64,000 bases of DNA from Acrocarpospora catenulata (GTDB lineage Bacteria > Actinomycetota > Actinomycetes > Streptosporangiales > Streptosporangiaceae). A program made the position numbers and the translations under genes. The notes beneath the pieces were generated by a model. It was not told the origin of the DNA. It searched no databases and saw only the letters and a list, made by a program, of their open reading frames with translations. Shown here in pieces: positions 1 through 9,560 of the stretch (positions within the stretch are counted from its first letter, which is position 1; every line of letters starts with the position of its first letter). The stretch spans positions 108,060 to 172,059 of the forward strand of contig NZ_JAHCST010000016.1 in assembly GCF_018476525.1 (NCBI RefSeq), given 5' to 3'.

Positions 1-205
1 CGCCCACCGGCTCCGGATCAACCTCGCGACCGTCCGCGACGCGCAGGAGAAGGACAAGAAGAACGACAAGGTCGTGAAGGAACTGCAGAAGTTCCAGGAC
101 CTCGTCAACGACGGCGAGGTCGTCACCGACCCCCAGGTCCGCGACACGCTCCTGCGGGACGCCGACGCGCTGATCGCCCAGTACGGGGACGCGCCGGAGA
201 ACTGA
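1..205 (+). CDS. C-terminal end of an unidentified protein (5' end outside window)
   Basis: An open frame enters from the left edge and stops with TGA at 203-205. The visible 67 residues are highly charged and helical in character, with a KDKKNDK stretch, and end in YGDAPEN. I do not recognise the family. It lies just upstream of a glycosidase pseudogene, so it may be the tail of a secreted carbohydrate-active protein, but that is only inferred from position. A strong hairpin follows about 90 bases after the stop, consistent with the end of a transcription unit. Confidence 0.6.
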   Translation, partial: AHRLRINLATVRDAQEKDKKNDKVVKELQKFQDLVNDGEVVTDPQVRDTLLRDADALIAQYGDAPEN

Positions 206-292
206 CCATGAGCAGGGCCGCGGCGCTGGCGATCAGTTGGACCAAGGCCCCAAGGCAGCTCGCTGAACCTTCCCCGCTGAACCAAGAGGGGC

Positions 293-316
293 GCCCCGCG
301 ACACCTGTCGCGGGGC
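293..316. terminator. Perfect GC-rich hairpin, probable terminator
   Basis: An 11-bp perfect stem (GCCCCGCGACA pairing with TGTCGCGGGGC) has a two-base nominal loop. It sits between the stop at 205 and the next start at 365. No long T run follows, as is common in actinomycetes. Confidence 0.6.
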
Positions 317-364
317 ACCTGACCTGCGAACACGCACTACGGCGCATCTTCCTCGGAGAGAAGA

Positions 365-1543
365 ATGGCGATGACAACTCGACGGCGACGGCATCTGGCG
401 GCGTCGTCAACGGCAGCGGCGATGGTGACCGTGAGCCTTTTGACGGGAGGTCGAACAGCCAGGCGGGCCAGCAGATCTACATGTCCACGAGCGTCGGCAA
501 CGACCCGACCCGCTGGGTGGCGGCCAACCACGGGCAGATGTTCATCGAGTCCACCAAGGGCATGCACGCCGTGCGCGACCCGTCCATCGTCCGATCGCCC
601 GAGGGAGACAGGTTCTACCTCATCGCCACCGACCTGAACGTCGACGGCAGAGCGTACGGGTGGCGGGGCGCCTCCGGAGGACTGGACGCTCGTCAAAGGC
701 TGCATCACCCACGACACGATGAACACGACCTACGCCGAGGCGCCGATGGTGGTCAAGGCCAACCCCGGCGACGTGCGGGGTAAGGGGTACTACCTCTGGG
801 CGGACCAGAAGTGGGCCGGCGCACCCGCGGGCAACTACATGGAGGAGCAGCTCAGCCCGTACTGGAGTAAGGACCTCGCGTCGGGCGAATGGACGCCCAT
901 CACCTGGCAGACGCCGGACTACAACCTGGCGCTCGGCGTCATCCGCCACGGGAACGTTTTCGCGTTGACCCAGGCGGAGCACGCCGCCCTGCGCGGCGCG
1001 GACCTGTCGTCGGTCTCGGTGAAGACGCCCCCGGCCAAGACCACCTACACCGTCGGTGAATCCCTCGACCTGTCGAGTCTGGTGGTCACCGCCGACTACA
1101 CGGACGGGATGAAGGACGAGGTCCTCGCCGAGGGGTATGGCGGATACTCCGTGTCGGGGTACGACCCGGCCACCTCGGGGAGGCAGACCGTGACTGTGTC
1201 GTACACGGTGGCCGGCGGGACGATGACCGCCTCGTTTCAGGTCGACGTCGAGGGGCCGTCGCTTGAAGTGTCCGCGGACACCCGGTGCGTGGGCGAGAAG
1301 GTGATGGTGACCGTCAGGGTGACCAACAACGAGGCGGTCCACGTGAAGGTGTCGGCGGAGTCGGCGTACGGGACCACGCCGTTCGGGTCGGTGCCGCCGG
1401 GCAATCGGAAGTCCCGCTCGTTCCCGACCAGTGCGGAGAGTGTGCCGGCCGGGAAAGTGACGGTGAAGGCGTCCACCACGCTGGACGGCAAACCGGTGAC
1501 GGCGTCGCTGGACGCGCAGTACGCCGCCCGCTCCTGCGCGTGA
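365..1543 (+). pseudogene. Eroded GH43-type glycosidase with Ig-like domain
   Basis: An ATG at 365 with a GGAGAG ribosome site starts a good signal peptide (RRRR, then a hydrophobic stretch ending near TGGRTA). GH43-like sequence with the DPSI motif then continues in a different frame (about 440-665). From about 677 to 1543 the first frame resumes with the C-terminal part of the catalytic region (YYLWADQK, APAGNYME). A bacterial Ig-like module follows at about 1015-1255 (YTVGESLDLSSL), then a further beta-rich tail. The middle of the propeller is missing at the second junction, so the gene has at least one frameshift plus an internal deletion. It cannot encode an active GH43 enzyme as it stands. 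Confidence 0.75.
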
Positions 1544-1583
1544 GGATGGCATTGATGGCCGAGGCTGTAAGAGGCCCACCAGG

Positions 1584-3044
1584 TCAGTTCGCCGCGACGA
1601 CCGTCCACTGTTGGTTCGTCGCGCCGGTATCGCTGTACTGGGCCAGGTTGGCGCCGCTGGAGGTGCGGCCCATACCGTCGAGGTAGAGGCCGGTGGCACG
1701 GTTCCTGATCCGCACGTTGTTGGCGGCGGTCAGGATCGACCACTGCTGGTTCGTGCTGTTGGTGCTCTGGTATTGGCCTACGGCGGCACCGTTGGACGTG
1801 CGGCCCATGCCGTCGAGGTAGAGGCCGGTGGCGCGGTTCTTGATCCGCACGTAGTTGCCGGCGTTCTCGATAACCCATTGCGGGTTCGCGCCACTGGCGC
1901 CACTCGACTGCGCGGCGTTGCCACCGTTGGTCGTAACCCCCATACCGTCGATGTTCAGCCCGCTGTTTGCGTTGCGGATGCGAACGTAGGTGCCTCCTCC
2001 GTTCCCCATTCCCCAGGCGTACTGCAGCCGGATCAGCCCAGAGGGGTTCACCAACGCCAGCCTGATGTTCGAGCCGCTTCCGCTCCTGCTGGTCAGGCTG
2101 TACCAGTCGCCGTCTCGCAGCCCGGGCCAGTACACGCTGCCCATGCCGAGGCTGCGGAGTTGGCTGCTGACCCCGCGGAGGTAGTCGGCGAAGTACGACC
2201 CGCTCGGGATGCTGTAGTCGATGGTGTTCCACTGGATGTCGTACTTGCTGCCGGGGCCCATCGGAGCGCCCCATTCGGTGGCGATGGTGCGGCTGGCGTA
2301 GGGTCCGATTGAGCTGGCGATGTGGTTCGCCCACGCGGTTTCGTCGTCGTAGGGCGGGGTGACGTTCATCGTGTAGTCGTGGACCGCGAGCAGCGTGCCG
2401 TTCAGGCGGCTGTCACTGCCGACCACGGTGACGTTCGTGGCGAAGCCGGTGCCGTCGAGGATCACTCTGCCGCGCGGCACGTTGGGATACCTGGTCAACC
2501 AGGTGTTGTACATATTGTTCAGATCTGTGGCGCTGTAGCCGAATGGTTCGTTGATGACCTCGAAGTAGGCGTTGGGATTACCGCCGTACTGGGCGATGAT
2601 CCTGTCCCACATCTGGTGGAACGTGGTCATGTTGGCCGACCTGCCGCCGCTGTGGGCCCAGTACGCCAGGATGACTTTGCCTCTGCTGAGCGCGGTGTCG
2701 ATCGCACCTGTATAGGTTCCCCAGTAGTTGGACACGGTCGGCTCGTTGATCGGCATCCGTACCGTGTTGGCCCCGGTGATCGAATACAGCTGGCCGACCA
2801 CCTGATTCGCCACGGTGGCCGCGGAGGAGTAGGTGTCGGACGCGCTGAGCCCGGACACGTAGAGCACGCCGTTCACGAAGTTGTCTCTCGCGTCGGGCCA
2901 GTTGACGCCCCTGAACTGGCTGGTGGACGCATGGGCTGACGTCGAGTTGGCGGTCACGACGCCCGCGGCGAGCGCGAACATCGTTACCAGCCTGAACAGA
3001 ATGAATAAGACTTTACGACCAGCTGCGTGAACGGACGGTCCCAT
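1584..3044 (-). CDS. Secreted GH5-family glycoside hydrolase with C-terminal ricin-type lectin domain
   Basis: The 486-residue protein has an N-terminal signal peptide (about 1-40, ending near AHAS), a GH5 (clan GH-A) barrel at about 43-335, and three ricin/CBM13-like repeats from about 345 to the end, with repeated GLYLDGMGRTS and QQW motifs. The proton donor is E166 in the NEP motif and the nucleophile is E257 in TEWGAP, so the catalytic pair is intact. Related proteins are annotated as cellulases or mannanases; the exact substrate cannot be read here. The ATG at 3044 has an AAGGGA ribosome site about 8 bases upstream. It is secreted and probably acts on plant beta-glycans together with the neighbouring arabinofuranosidase and fucosidase. 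Confidence 0.88.
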   Translation of the reverse strand: MGPSVHAAGRKVLFILFRLVTMFALAAGVVTANSTSAHASTSQFRGVNWPDARDNFVNGVLYVSGLSASDTYSSAATVANQVVGQLYSITGANTVRMPINEPTVSNYWGTYTGAIDTALSRGKVILAYWAHSGGRSANMTTFHQMWDRIIAQYGGNPNAYFEVINEPFGYSATDLNNMYNTWLTRYPNVPRGRVILDGTGFATNVTVVGSDSRLNGTLLAVHDYTMNVTPPYDDETAWANHIASSIGPYASRTIATEWGAPMGPGSKYDIQWNTIDYSIPSGSYFADYLRGVSSQLRSLGMGSVYWPGLRDGDWYSLTSRSGSGSNIRLALVNPSGLIRLQYAWGMGNGGGTYVRIRNANSGLNIDGMGVTTNGGNAAQSSGASGANPQWVIENAGNYVRIKNRATGLYLDGMGRTSNGAAVGQYQSTNSTNQQWSILTAANNVRIRNRATGLYLDGMGRTSSGANLAQYSDTGATNQQWTVVAAN

Positions 3045-3190
3045 GGATGAATCCCTTTCTGTCCTGTGTTACCGGAACTGGACGGTTGCGTTGACCTCCT
3101 CGGCATCCGGACAGGAGGTGCCACACGAAGGTCCCTGGGCCTGTTCAGTCACTTGGCAGTTCCGCTGACCCGGGGCCCGCCCCTGGCGAC

Positions 3191-3222
3191 GAGCCGCTCT
3201 GGGTGCGGTCCCGGGGCGGCTC
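3191..3222. terminator. Weak candidate hairpin downstream of the GH54 gene
   Basis: Two 7-bp arms (GAGCCGC at 3191 and GCGGCTC at 3216) are separated by 18 bases, within the 211-base gap after the GH54 stop. The long loop makes this a modest candidate only. Confidence 0.25.
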
Positions 3223-3255
3223 GCTCATCTCGATCCTCGGTCTGCCTGTGGCCGG

Positions 3256-4698
3256 TTATCTGTAGCCGGCGGCGACGATGTTGGCCTGGACCGCGTTCTC
3301 GGTGGCGTCTGACGGGTAGCCGGAGGTCATCACGCCTTCGTAGAAGGTGCCGCGTGCGCCGTTGCTGTTGTCGCCGCCGATGCCGAGGAGGATGGCGCCT
3401 TCCTTCTTCATCGGGTTGTAGCCGGGGACGTTGGGGCGTACGCCGTTGTAGAAGGTGGACAGGCTGCCGGACTGGGCGTTGCCGCCCCTGATCGCCCAGT
3501 GGTTCGGCTCGCCCTTCACGATGGCGGTCAGGAAGCGGTGGCTGATGGTGGGGTTGCCCGCGTTGTACTTCTGGTTCACGCCGGAGAACAGGCCGTTCTC
3601 CAGGTCGGCCATGATCCAGGGGCCGTTGCCGGCGCCGTAGCCCCAGACCTTGTTGTTGCCGAAGTAGATGGCCTCCATGGTGCCGTTGCCGTTGTCGCGG
3701 CTGTTGGTCTCGGCGTTGCCGTAGTCGAAGCAGCAGCCGCCGTTGTAGTGGGTGCCGTCGAAGATGGCGTACATGCCCTCCGGCTGGTCGCCCCTGGCGA
3801 CGCCGTTGGTGGTGTTGTTGCGGTATCCGGTGCCGGGGGCGACGTAGACGCCGTACGCCTTCTGGCCGCCGACGGTGATCGGTGCCGCGGTGGCGTTGGC
3901 GAGGTTGTCGTATCCGCCGGGGGCCGGGCCGTTGAACCCGCCGGGGGGTGCCTGGGTGAGGCGGTTGTTGCGGCCGGACTGGTCGTAAATGATGGTGATG
4001 AGGCAGGTTGTGCCGGCGCAGAACGAGTCCTGGGTGGCGGCGTTGGCGACTCCGCCCGCGCTCAGGACGCCGATGTCGCGGGTGGTGTTGTCCGAGGCGC
4101 GGCGTACCTGGTAGAGGGCGCCGTTGTAGGCGGCGTACAGGGCGCGGGTCGTGCTGTGCGCCGCCACGCACGGCGTGCCGCCCGCCGCGTAGATGTCACA
4201 CGGCTGTCTGGACGACGGTGGTGGCGGTGAGGGGGACGTGGAGGGCGAGGCGCTGGGGGATGGGGACGTGATCCCGCCGGTGCAGGTCACGCCGTTCAGG
4301 GCGAAGCTCGACGGCGCCGGGTTGGAGCCGTTCCAGGTCCCGTTGAAGCCCAAGCCGGTGCTGCCGCCGGTGGGGATGCTGCCGTTGTAGGCGACGTTGG
4401 TCACCGTGACCTGGGCTCCGGACTGCGTGTAGGTGCCGTTCCACAGCTGCGTGATGGTCTGCCCGGCGGGAAACGACCAGGTCAGCCGCCAACTGGTGAT
4501 CGGGTCGCCGAGATTGCTGACGTTGATGTTGGCGCCGAAGCCGCCGGGCCACTGGTTGGTAACCGTGTAGGTGACCTGACATCCGGCGGCGGCCGCCGCC
4601 GCGACGTGTGTCCCGGCCATGCCGGTGCCGGTCGTCAACAGCGCGGCGACGGCGGCCGACAGCCGCAACCGTCGGCGAAATAAGCTGATATTTCGCAC
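3256..4698 (-). CDS. Secreted alpha-L-arabinofuranosidase, CBM2-GH54
   Basis: The protein has 480 residues from the GTG at 4698. A signal peptide (FRRRLRLSAAVAALL) leads into a CBM2 cellulose-binding domain at about 38-140. A Ser/Pro linker (SPSPSASPSTSPSPPPP) follows, then a GH54 AbfB catalytic domain starting at PCDIYAAGGTPCVAAHSTTR. The GH54 nucleophile motif DYGNAE and the acid/base region GIGGDNS are present. Fungal GH54 enzymes usually carry a C-terminal CBM42, which is absent; an N-terminal CBM2 takes its place. An ATG start 60 bases further upstream would put 20 charged residues ahead of the signal peptide, so GTG is preferred. A LacI-type palindrome lies about 100 bases upstream. It should release arabinose side chains from arabinoxylan or arabinan outside the cell. 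Confidence 0.92.
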   Translation of the reverse strand: MRNISLFRRRLRLSAAVAALLTTGTGMAGTHVAAAAAAGCQVTYTVTNQWPGGFGANINVSNLGDPITSWRLTWSFPAGQTITQLWNGTYTQSGAQVTVTNVAYNGSIPTGGSTGLGFNGTWNGSNPAPSSFALNGVTCTGGITSPSPSASPSTSPSPPPPSSRQPCDIYAAGGTPCVAAHSTTRALYAAYNGALYQVRRASDNTTRDIGVLSAGGVANAATQDSFCAGTTCLITIIYDQSGRNNRLTQAPPGGFNGPAPGGYDNLANATAAPITVGGQKAYGVYVAPGTGYRNNTTNGVARGDQPEGMYAIFDGTHYNGGCCFDYGNAETNSRDNGNGTMEAIYFGNNKVWGYGAGNGPWIMADLENGLFSGVNQKYNAGNPTISHRFLTAIVKGEPNHWAIRGGNAQSGSLSTFYNGVRPNVPGYNPMKKEGAILLGIGGDNSNGARGTFYEGVMTSGYPSDATENAVQANIVAAGYR

Positions 4699-5102
4699 TG
4701 TAGTGTTCCGTTTCTCCGAGATGTGACGTTTCTCCGCGGCACCGAAGCGCGCGGACATCGAGCCAGCAGTTCAGGAGTCGGTACAAGCTCAAGGTGCATT
4801 GTTAGCGCTAACATTTCCGGCCGATCGCCAGACGCGGCTCCGTTCACGGATGGCACTTCCTTGCTGCGCGCGAGCCAACTCCGCCACCGGGGATCAGTCA
4901 ACGATCCGGGTTCCCGCCGCGCCCGCACAGCGCCACCGGATGCGCCCTGAACTGGCACTGAGAAACACGAGGAAGGCCGGCGCTCCCCGAACGGCGGTGA
5001 AATTTTCACTCTGCACCGCTGAACGTTAACGTCATTGCACAGGCTGTGTGACTCGGATCGCTTCTGCTGGGTGTTACCGATGACAACCACCGGGACGACG
5101 GG
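4699..5102. other. Intergenic regulatory region upstream of GH54
   Basis: A 404-base gap on the upstream side of the GH54 gene and downstream of the GH29 gene. It contains the perfect 14-bp palindrome at 4800-4813 and a 13-bp AT-rich dyad at 4997-5009 (GTGAAATTTTCAC). No gene is supported. Confidence 0.6.
4800..4813. promoter_or_regulatory. LacI-family-type operator upstream of GH54
   Basis: TGTTAGCGCTAACA is a perfect 14-bp palindrome with the central CG typical of LacI-family operators. The identical sequence occurs at 19898-19911 upstream of the CE1 esterase. I found no LacI gene beside either copy, so the repressor is probably encoded elsewhere. Confidence 0.75.
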
Positions 5103-7088
5103 TCAGACCTGCGAAATGCTCCAGTGGAGGTTGGTGCTGGAGCCGGGCGTCCACAACTTCACGGTCGAGCCCGCCGTCGTGCTCCCGCCACCGTCCAGCA
5201 CAGTGCCGGTGCCCCGGTTGACGATCTGGTAACGGCCGTTGCCGACGCTCTCCAGGCGCCACTGCTGGTTGTTGCCGCCGTTCCACGGCGCCTGCATCGC
5301 GCTGGCGCCGACGGTGGTGTTGCCCCAGCTGTCGGCGACCATGCCGTTGGTACGGTTGACGATGCGATACCAGCCGTCACCCAGAGCGACGAACTGCCAG
5401 TGCAGGTTGGTGCTGCCGTTGTTGTTCCACTGCTTGAGCACCGATCCGGAGGCGACGTTGCCGCCGCTGTCCAGGACGAGGCCAGAGGTGGCGTTGGTGA
5501 CGGTCACCCAGCCGGTCGGGAGCGTGCTTCCCCCGCCCAGGCTGGGGATCTGGCCGTTGAAGGTCAGCTTGACCACGTACGCGGGGGCGCTGAACGGGGC
5601 GCCGGAGGACGGCATGGTGATGTGCAGGCCGCCGCCGTCCTGGGTGCGGTTGGGCAGGTTGACGTACGACCCGGCGGTGGAGCCCAGCAGTTGCACCGAG
5701 GCCAGGTTGCCGAGGTTGATCCGGTTGGAGCCCAGCGTCGTGATGTGCAGCGTGCTGCCCGGCCAGCCCAGCACGGTGGCGTACAGGACGGTGTTGGCCT
5801 TGTTGCAGGTGAACCGGATGTCGGTGCTGGTGCCCGCCCGCGGGGTGACGAAGGATCCGCCGCCCATCTGCGTCGGGCCCTCCCCGAAGGCCGACCAGGC
5901 CCTGGTCGCGTAGATGGACTCGCCGAAGCGGCGCAGGTAGTCGCCGATGCCCAGCAGGATCGTCCGCTGCCCGGAGGGGATGGCCCCGTCGGCCATGGGG
6001 GCGATGTTGAGCAGCATGTTGCCGTTCTTGCTGACCCGGTCGATCAGTGAGTGCAGCATGGCGTTGAGCGAGTAGTAGCCGATGCCGACCGTGTAGCACC
6101 AGCTGGAGCTGGAGATGCTGTCGTCGGTCAGCCAGTAGGGGGTCTGGATGCCCGCGGGGCCGCCGCGCTCGTAGTCGACGACCTCGCCCCGGGTGTTGAA
6201 CCCGTCCTTGTAGGTGGCGACGACGTCCTTGTTCCAGGCCACGGCCCGGTTGTAGTAGTAGGAGAGGAAGTTCAGCCGCTGCGCCTCGGGGAGCTGGCTG
6301 AGGTTGAAGTCCTGCCAGATGATGTCGGGCTGGTAGCCGTCGATGACCTCCCTGAGCTTGTCGTACCAGAGCTGGTTCTCCGCCGTCCGGTCGAGTTGGC
6401 CGTACAGTTTGCGCAGCGAGGCGGTGGGCTGGGTGGGGGCCCACTGGTAGAAGCCGGTGAAGTTGAACGCGTGGTGCAGGGCCACCAGGAGCTTCAAGCC
6501 CTTGGCCCGGATGGCGTCGGCGTGCAGCCGCAGCAGGTCCAGCCGGGGGCCGGTGGCGACGGAGTTCCACTCGTTGACGCTGCTGTTCCACATCGAGTAG
6601 CCGTCGTGGTGCTCGGCCACCGGCCCGGCGAACCTGGCGCCGGCGTCGGCGAACAGTTGCGCCCACTCGTCGGGGTCGAAGTTGCCTCCGGCGGAGCGTA
6701 ACCGCGGCGCGAACTGCACCCAGTTGCCGGCCCGGTCCCGGGCGCCGTTGATGAAGTTGTGGTACGGCCACGCGGACGGATCCCCGTAGACGCTGCGGTG
6801 GTGGTTGTTCTCGTTCGACCCGCTGTTGTACATGTTGCGCGGGTACCACTCGTTGGCGAAGGCGGGGACGCTGAAGACGCCCCAGTGGTAGTAGATGCCG
6901 AACTTGGCGTCCTGGAACCACTCGGCGGCCGGCGGGTGCTGGTCGACCGAGGCCCAGGTCGGGGTGTAGTTCTGCGGACCTTCGGTGGCCCAGGCCGGGC
7001 CGGCCTTCAGCAGGCCGGCGGCCGTGACGGCTCCCGCCGCGACGAGCAGTCCGCGGCGGCTGATCTGGAACGAGGATGACGACGACAT
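5103..7088 (-). CDS. Secreted GH29 alpha-L-fucosidase with ricin-type lectin domain
   Basis: The 661-residue protein has a twin-arginine signal (SRRGLLVAAG) near residue 11. The GH29 catalytic domain runs from about 40 to 400 (WFQDAKFGIYYHWGVFS, then AEHHDGYSMWNS). The nucleophile aspartate is probably the one in IIWQDFN. A beta-sandwich region of about 100 residues follows. From about 520 a RICIN/CBM13-type lectin domain runs to the end, with GLVLDSGG, HWQF and QQWR repeats. It should release terminal L-fucose from plant polysaccharides or glycans outside the cell. This matches the L-fuconate dehydratase and sugar importer 2-10 kb away. It is likely monocistronic, with its promoter in the 374-base gap at 7089-7462. 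Confidence 0.92.
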   Translation of the reverse strand: MSSSSSFQISRRGLLVAAGAVTAAGLLKAGPAWATEGPQNYTPTWASVDQHPPAAEWFQDAKFGIYYHWGVFSVPAFANEWYPRNMYNSGSNENNHHRSVYGDPSAWPYHNFINGARDRAGNWVQFAPRLRSAGGNFDPDEWAQLFADAGARFAGPVAEHHDGYSMWNSSVNEWNSVATGPRLDLLRLHADAIRAKGLKLLVALHHAFNFTGFYQWAPTQPTASLRKLYGQLDRTAENQLWYDKLREVIDGYQPDIIWQDFNLSQLPEAQRLNFLSYYYNRAVAWNKDVVATYKDGFNTRGEVVDYERGGPAGIQTPYWLTDDSISSSSWCYTVGIGYYSLNAMLHSLIDRVSKNGNMLLNIAPMADGAIPSGQRTILLGIGDYLRRFGESIYATRAWSAFGEGPTQMGGGSFVTPRAGTSTDIRFTCNKANTVLYATVLGWPGSTLHITTLGSNRINLGNLASVQLLGSTAGSYVNLPNRTQDGGGLHITMPSSGAPFSAPAYVVKLTFNGQIPSLGGGSTLPTGWVTVTNATSGLVLDSGGNVASGSVLKQWNNNGSTNLHWQFVALGDGWYRIVNRTNGMVADSWGNTTVGASAMQAPWNGGNNQQWRLESVGNGRYQIVNRGTGTVLDGGGSTTAGSTVKLWTPGSSTNLHWSISQV

Positions 7089-7462
7089 GGGTGGGGACCT
7101 CTCAGAGCGGGGTTCTCCTGTGTCACACGGCGGGAACCGTGATCGTTTGCTTCCAGGAGGTCGGCGACATGGACCTGAACCTCACTGGATGTTTCACGAA
7201 GATGACTAGAGTGTCACGCCTAGACATTGGATGTATTTGTAAAGCCACCCAGCGTGTCTGTCTAGACCCCGATCGCACGATCCGGCGTCGAAGGGCTCGC
7301 CAGAGCCGTGCCGTCAAGGGAGTGGCCAGGGGAAACAACCACGGAATACCGGTGCCAGCACTTGCGCGCGCCTAGCGTGGCTACCCTGCCATCCCAGGCA
7401 GCGGCCAATGTCTCCGGACGGATACGGCTGAACCTGGTCGAGAAATGGGATGTCTGAAAGTT
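7089..7462. other. Promoter region of the GH29 gene
   Basis: A 374-base gap between two minus-strand genes, less GC-rich than its surroundings. It contains the palindrome GTCTAGAC at 7260-7267 and a related CTAGAC element near 7219, possibly operator half sites for the neighbouring GntR protein. No open frame here looks genuine. Confidence 0.4.
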
Positions 7463-8176
7463 TCAGGCGTTGATCTCGTGCTCTGAGCCGGACGACGGGC
7501 GACCGAGGTTCTCCCGGAGCCAGGTCTCGGTGGTGCTCACGTGCATGAGCGCGGCCGCCTCGGCGAGGGCCACGTCACGGTCGGCGAGCGCTCGATAGAT
7601 GGCGACATGTTCGGAGATCGTACGGCCGGCGACGTTGCCCTCCAGGAGCCCGCGCCACACCCGGGCCCGGAGCGTCCGGCTGGCGATGCCACTGAGCAGG
7701 GCGCACAGTGCCTTGTTCCCGGTCGCCTCGAACACGGCACGGTGGAAGGCGTCGTCGTGATGGGTGAGCGTCTCAACGTCGTCCTGGGCGGCGATCATGG
7801 TGTTGAGATGTTGTTCGACCTCCGCCAACTGGACCGCGGTGATACGGCTGGCCGCCAGGCCGGTGGCCACCGGTTCGAACAGACGCCGCACCTCGGTGAT
7901 CTCCAGGAGGTCGTTGCCCTGCATCATCTCGACGGCGATGCCGACTCCCTCCAGCAGCAGCGCGGGCTCCAGACTCGTGACGTAGGTGCCGTCCCCTCTG
8001 CGCACCTCCAGCACGCGTGTCGTGACCAGGGAGCGAACGGCCTCGCGAAGGAGGTTGCGGGACAGGCCCAGCAGCGCCGCCAGGTCCTGCTCGGGAGGCA
8101 GTCGAGCCCCCGGTGGGAGCGTTCCGTCCTTGATGAGCTGTCTGATGCGCACGATGGCCTGCTCGGTCAGAGACAT
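7463..8176 (-). CDS. GntR-family (FadR subfamily) transcriptional regulator
   Basis: The protein has 237 residues from the ATG at 8176. A winged helix-turn-helix lies at about 5-65 (LPPGARLPPEQDLAALLGLS, then REAVRSL), followed by an all-alpha FCD ligand-binding domain with FHRAVFEATGN. The frame extends further upstream, but that stretch is Arg-rich and unlike the family. It shares strong similarity with the second GntR protein at 13005-13715 (both have GDGTYVTSL, PALLL and RARVWRG or RARIWRG), so the two are paralogues. Divergent transcription from the sugar ABC importer suggests that it controls this importer and probably the GH29 gene. FCD regulators usually sense sugar acids or carboxylates. 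Confidence 0.88.
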   Translation of the reverse strand: MSLTEQAIVRIRQLIKDGTLPPGARLPPEQDLAALLGLSRNLLREAVRSLVTTRVLEVRRGDGTYVTSLEPALLLEGVGIAVEMMQGNDLLEITEVRRLFEPVATGLAASRITAVQLAEVEQHLNTMIAAQDDVETLTHHDDAFHRAVFEATGNKALCALLSGIASRTLRARVWRGLLEGNVAGRTISEHVAIYRALADRDVALAEAAALMHVSTTETWLRENLGRPSSGSEHEINA

Positions 8177-8480
8177 GGCCGAATCATGCACCGGAGAGCG
8201 CCTGCCCGCGAACCGTGGGTGCCGACGGCTGGAAAATTGGTCATATTCATGTGATGTATGCGCTATCACCCAATGTTTCGTACTCTTGTGAAATCCTCTG
8301 ACTCGCCAACGTTACCCCACCTCTCTCGACGTATTTCACGTTCGTCGCCATGATGATGTCCAAGAGGTCTGGACAGTTGCCAGGGTTAGGTCATAGAAAG
8401 ACATCCCATGTCCGGTGCACCGACGCGCCTCGCCGGAGCCGGCCGCCCGAACCGCCGTCGGGGGTGTCTAAGGAGTGATC
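8177..8480. other. Divergent promoter between gntR and the sugar importer
   Basis: A 304-base gap with divergent genes on both sides, containing AT-rich stretches (for example around 8230-8290) suitable for promoters. I see no perfect operator. A TTCGTAC element near 8277 also occurs on the minus strand near 15037, ahead of fucD. That is weak support for a shared GntR site. Confidence 0.35.
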
Positions 8481-9548
8481 ATGAAAAGCAGATGGTCCGC
8501 AGCCGTCGTGGCCTTATCCGTGTCGGGCTGCCTGGTGGCGGCGTGCGGAGGGAACGGCGGCTCCCCGGAGACGGGGAGCGCGCCCGCGAAGCCGGTCATC
8601 GGCGTCGACTACCCCCGCTCGGACACCGACTTCTGGAACTCCTACATCAGCTACGTGCCGAAGTTCGCGGGCGAGCTCGGGGCCGATCTGAAGACCACCA
8701 ACTCCCAGAACGACATCGCGAAGCTCACGGCCAATGTGCAGAGCCTCGTCGGACAGGGGGTTCGCGGGCTGGTCATGGCTCCGCAGGACACCGCCGCGGT
8801 GGCTCCCACACTCCAGCAACTGGAGAGCAAGAAGATCCCCGTCGTCCTGGTGGACACCCGGCCCGACCAGGGCAACGCCTTCATGGTCGTCCGCGCCGAC
8901 AACCGCGCCTACGGGGAGAAGGCCTGCCGCTACCTGGGGGAGAAGCTGAAGGGCCAGGGCAAGGTGGTCATGCTCCAGGGCGACCTGGCCTCCATCAACG
9001 GCCGGGACCGCACCGAGGCCTTCAACGACTGCATGAAGCAGAACTACCCCGGTGTCAAGGTCTTCGGTGAGGCCACGAACTGGGACGGAGCGGTCGCCTC
9101 GCAGAAGCTGTCGACGGTGCTGACCGCCAACCCGGACGTCAAGGGCGTCTACATGCAGTCCAGCTTCGCCCTGGCCGGCACCCTGCAGGTGCTCAAGCAG
9201 CGTGACCTGCTGGTCCCGCCGGACGACCCGAAGCACGTCTTCGTGGTCTCCAACGACGGCATCCCCCAGGAGCTCAAGGACATCGCCGCCGGGAACATCG
9301 ACGCGACCGTGTCCCAGCCCGCCGACCTGTACGCCAAGTGGGCGTTGTCGTACGCGAAGGCCGCGATCGACGGCAAGACCTTCGCGCCGGGGAAGACCGA
9401 CCACGACAGCACCATCGTGCAGGTGCGCCCAGGGCTGCTGGAGGACCAGCTCGCCGCGCCGCTGGTCACGTTGGACGGCGGCACGTACGCCGGCATCCCC
9501 AGCGTCAAGTACGACGACAAGTCGCTCTGGGGCAACAACCTGAGCTGA
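8481..9548 (+). CDS. Sugar ABC transporter substrate-binding lipoprotein (RbsB-like)
   Basis: The protein has 355 residues. The ATG at 8481 has AGGAG 5 bases upstream; the earlier in-frame GTG overlaps that site and is rejected. A lipobox (LVAAC) near residue 20 indicates a membrane-anchored lipoprotein. The remainder is a periplasmic-binding-protein type 1 (Peripla_BP_4) fold with IGVDYPRSDTDFWNSY, DTRPDQG and VVSNDGIP. It leads a three-gene importer operon. Location between the fucosidase and fuconate dehydratase suggests L-fucose or a related 6-deoxyhexose as ligand, but specificity cannot be read from sequence. Confidence 0.9.
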   Translation: MKSRWSAAVVALSVSGCLVAACGGNGGSPETGSAPAKPVIGVDYPRSDTDFWNSYISYVPKFAGELGADLKTTNSQNDIAKLTANVQSLVGQGVRGLVMAPQDTAAVAPTLQQLESKKIPVVLVDTRPDQGNAFMVVRADNRAYGEKACRYLGEKLKGQGKVVMLQGDLASINGRDRTEAFNDCMKQNYPGVKVFGEATNWDGAVASQKLSTVLTANPDVKGVYMQSSFALAGTLQVLKQRDLLVPPDDPKHVFVVSNDGIPQELKDIAAGNIDATVSQPADLYAKWALSYAKAAIDGKTFAPGKTDHDSTIVQVRPGLLEDQLAAPLVTLDGGTYAGIPSVKYDDKSLWGNNLS

Positions 9549-9560
9549 GAGGGCGTGACG

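Noticed and set aside
4997..5009. GTGAAATTTTCAC dyad as a second operator
   Set aside because: AT-rich and unlike the shared 14-bp site; not repeated elsewhere in the window, so noted only.
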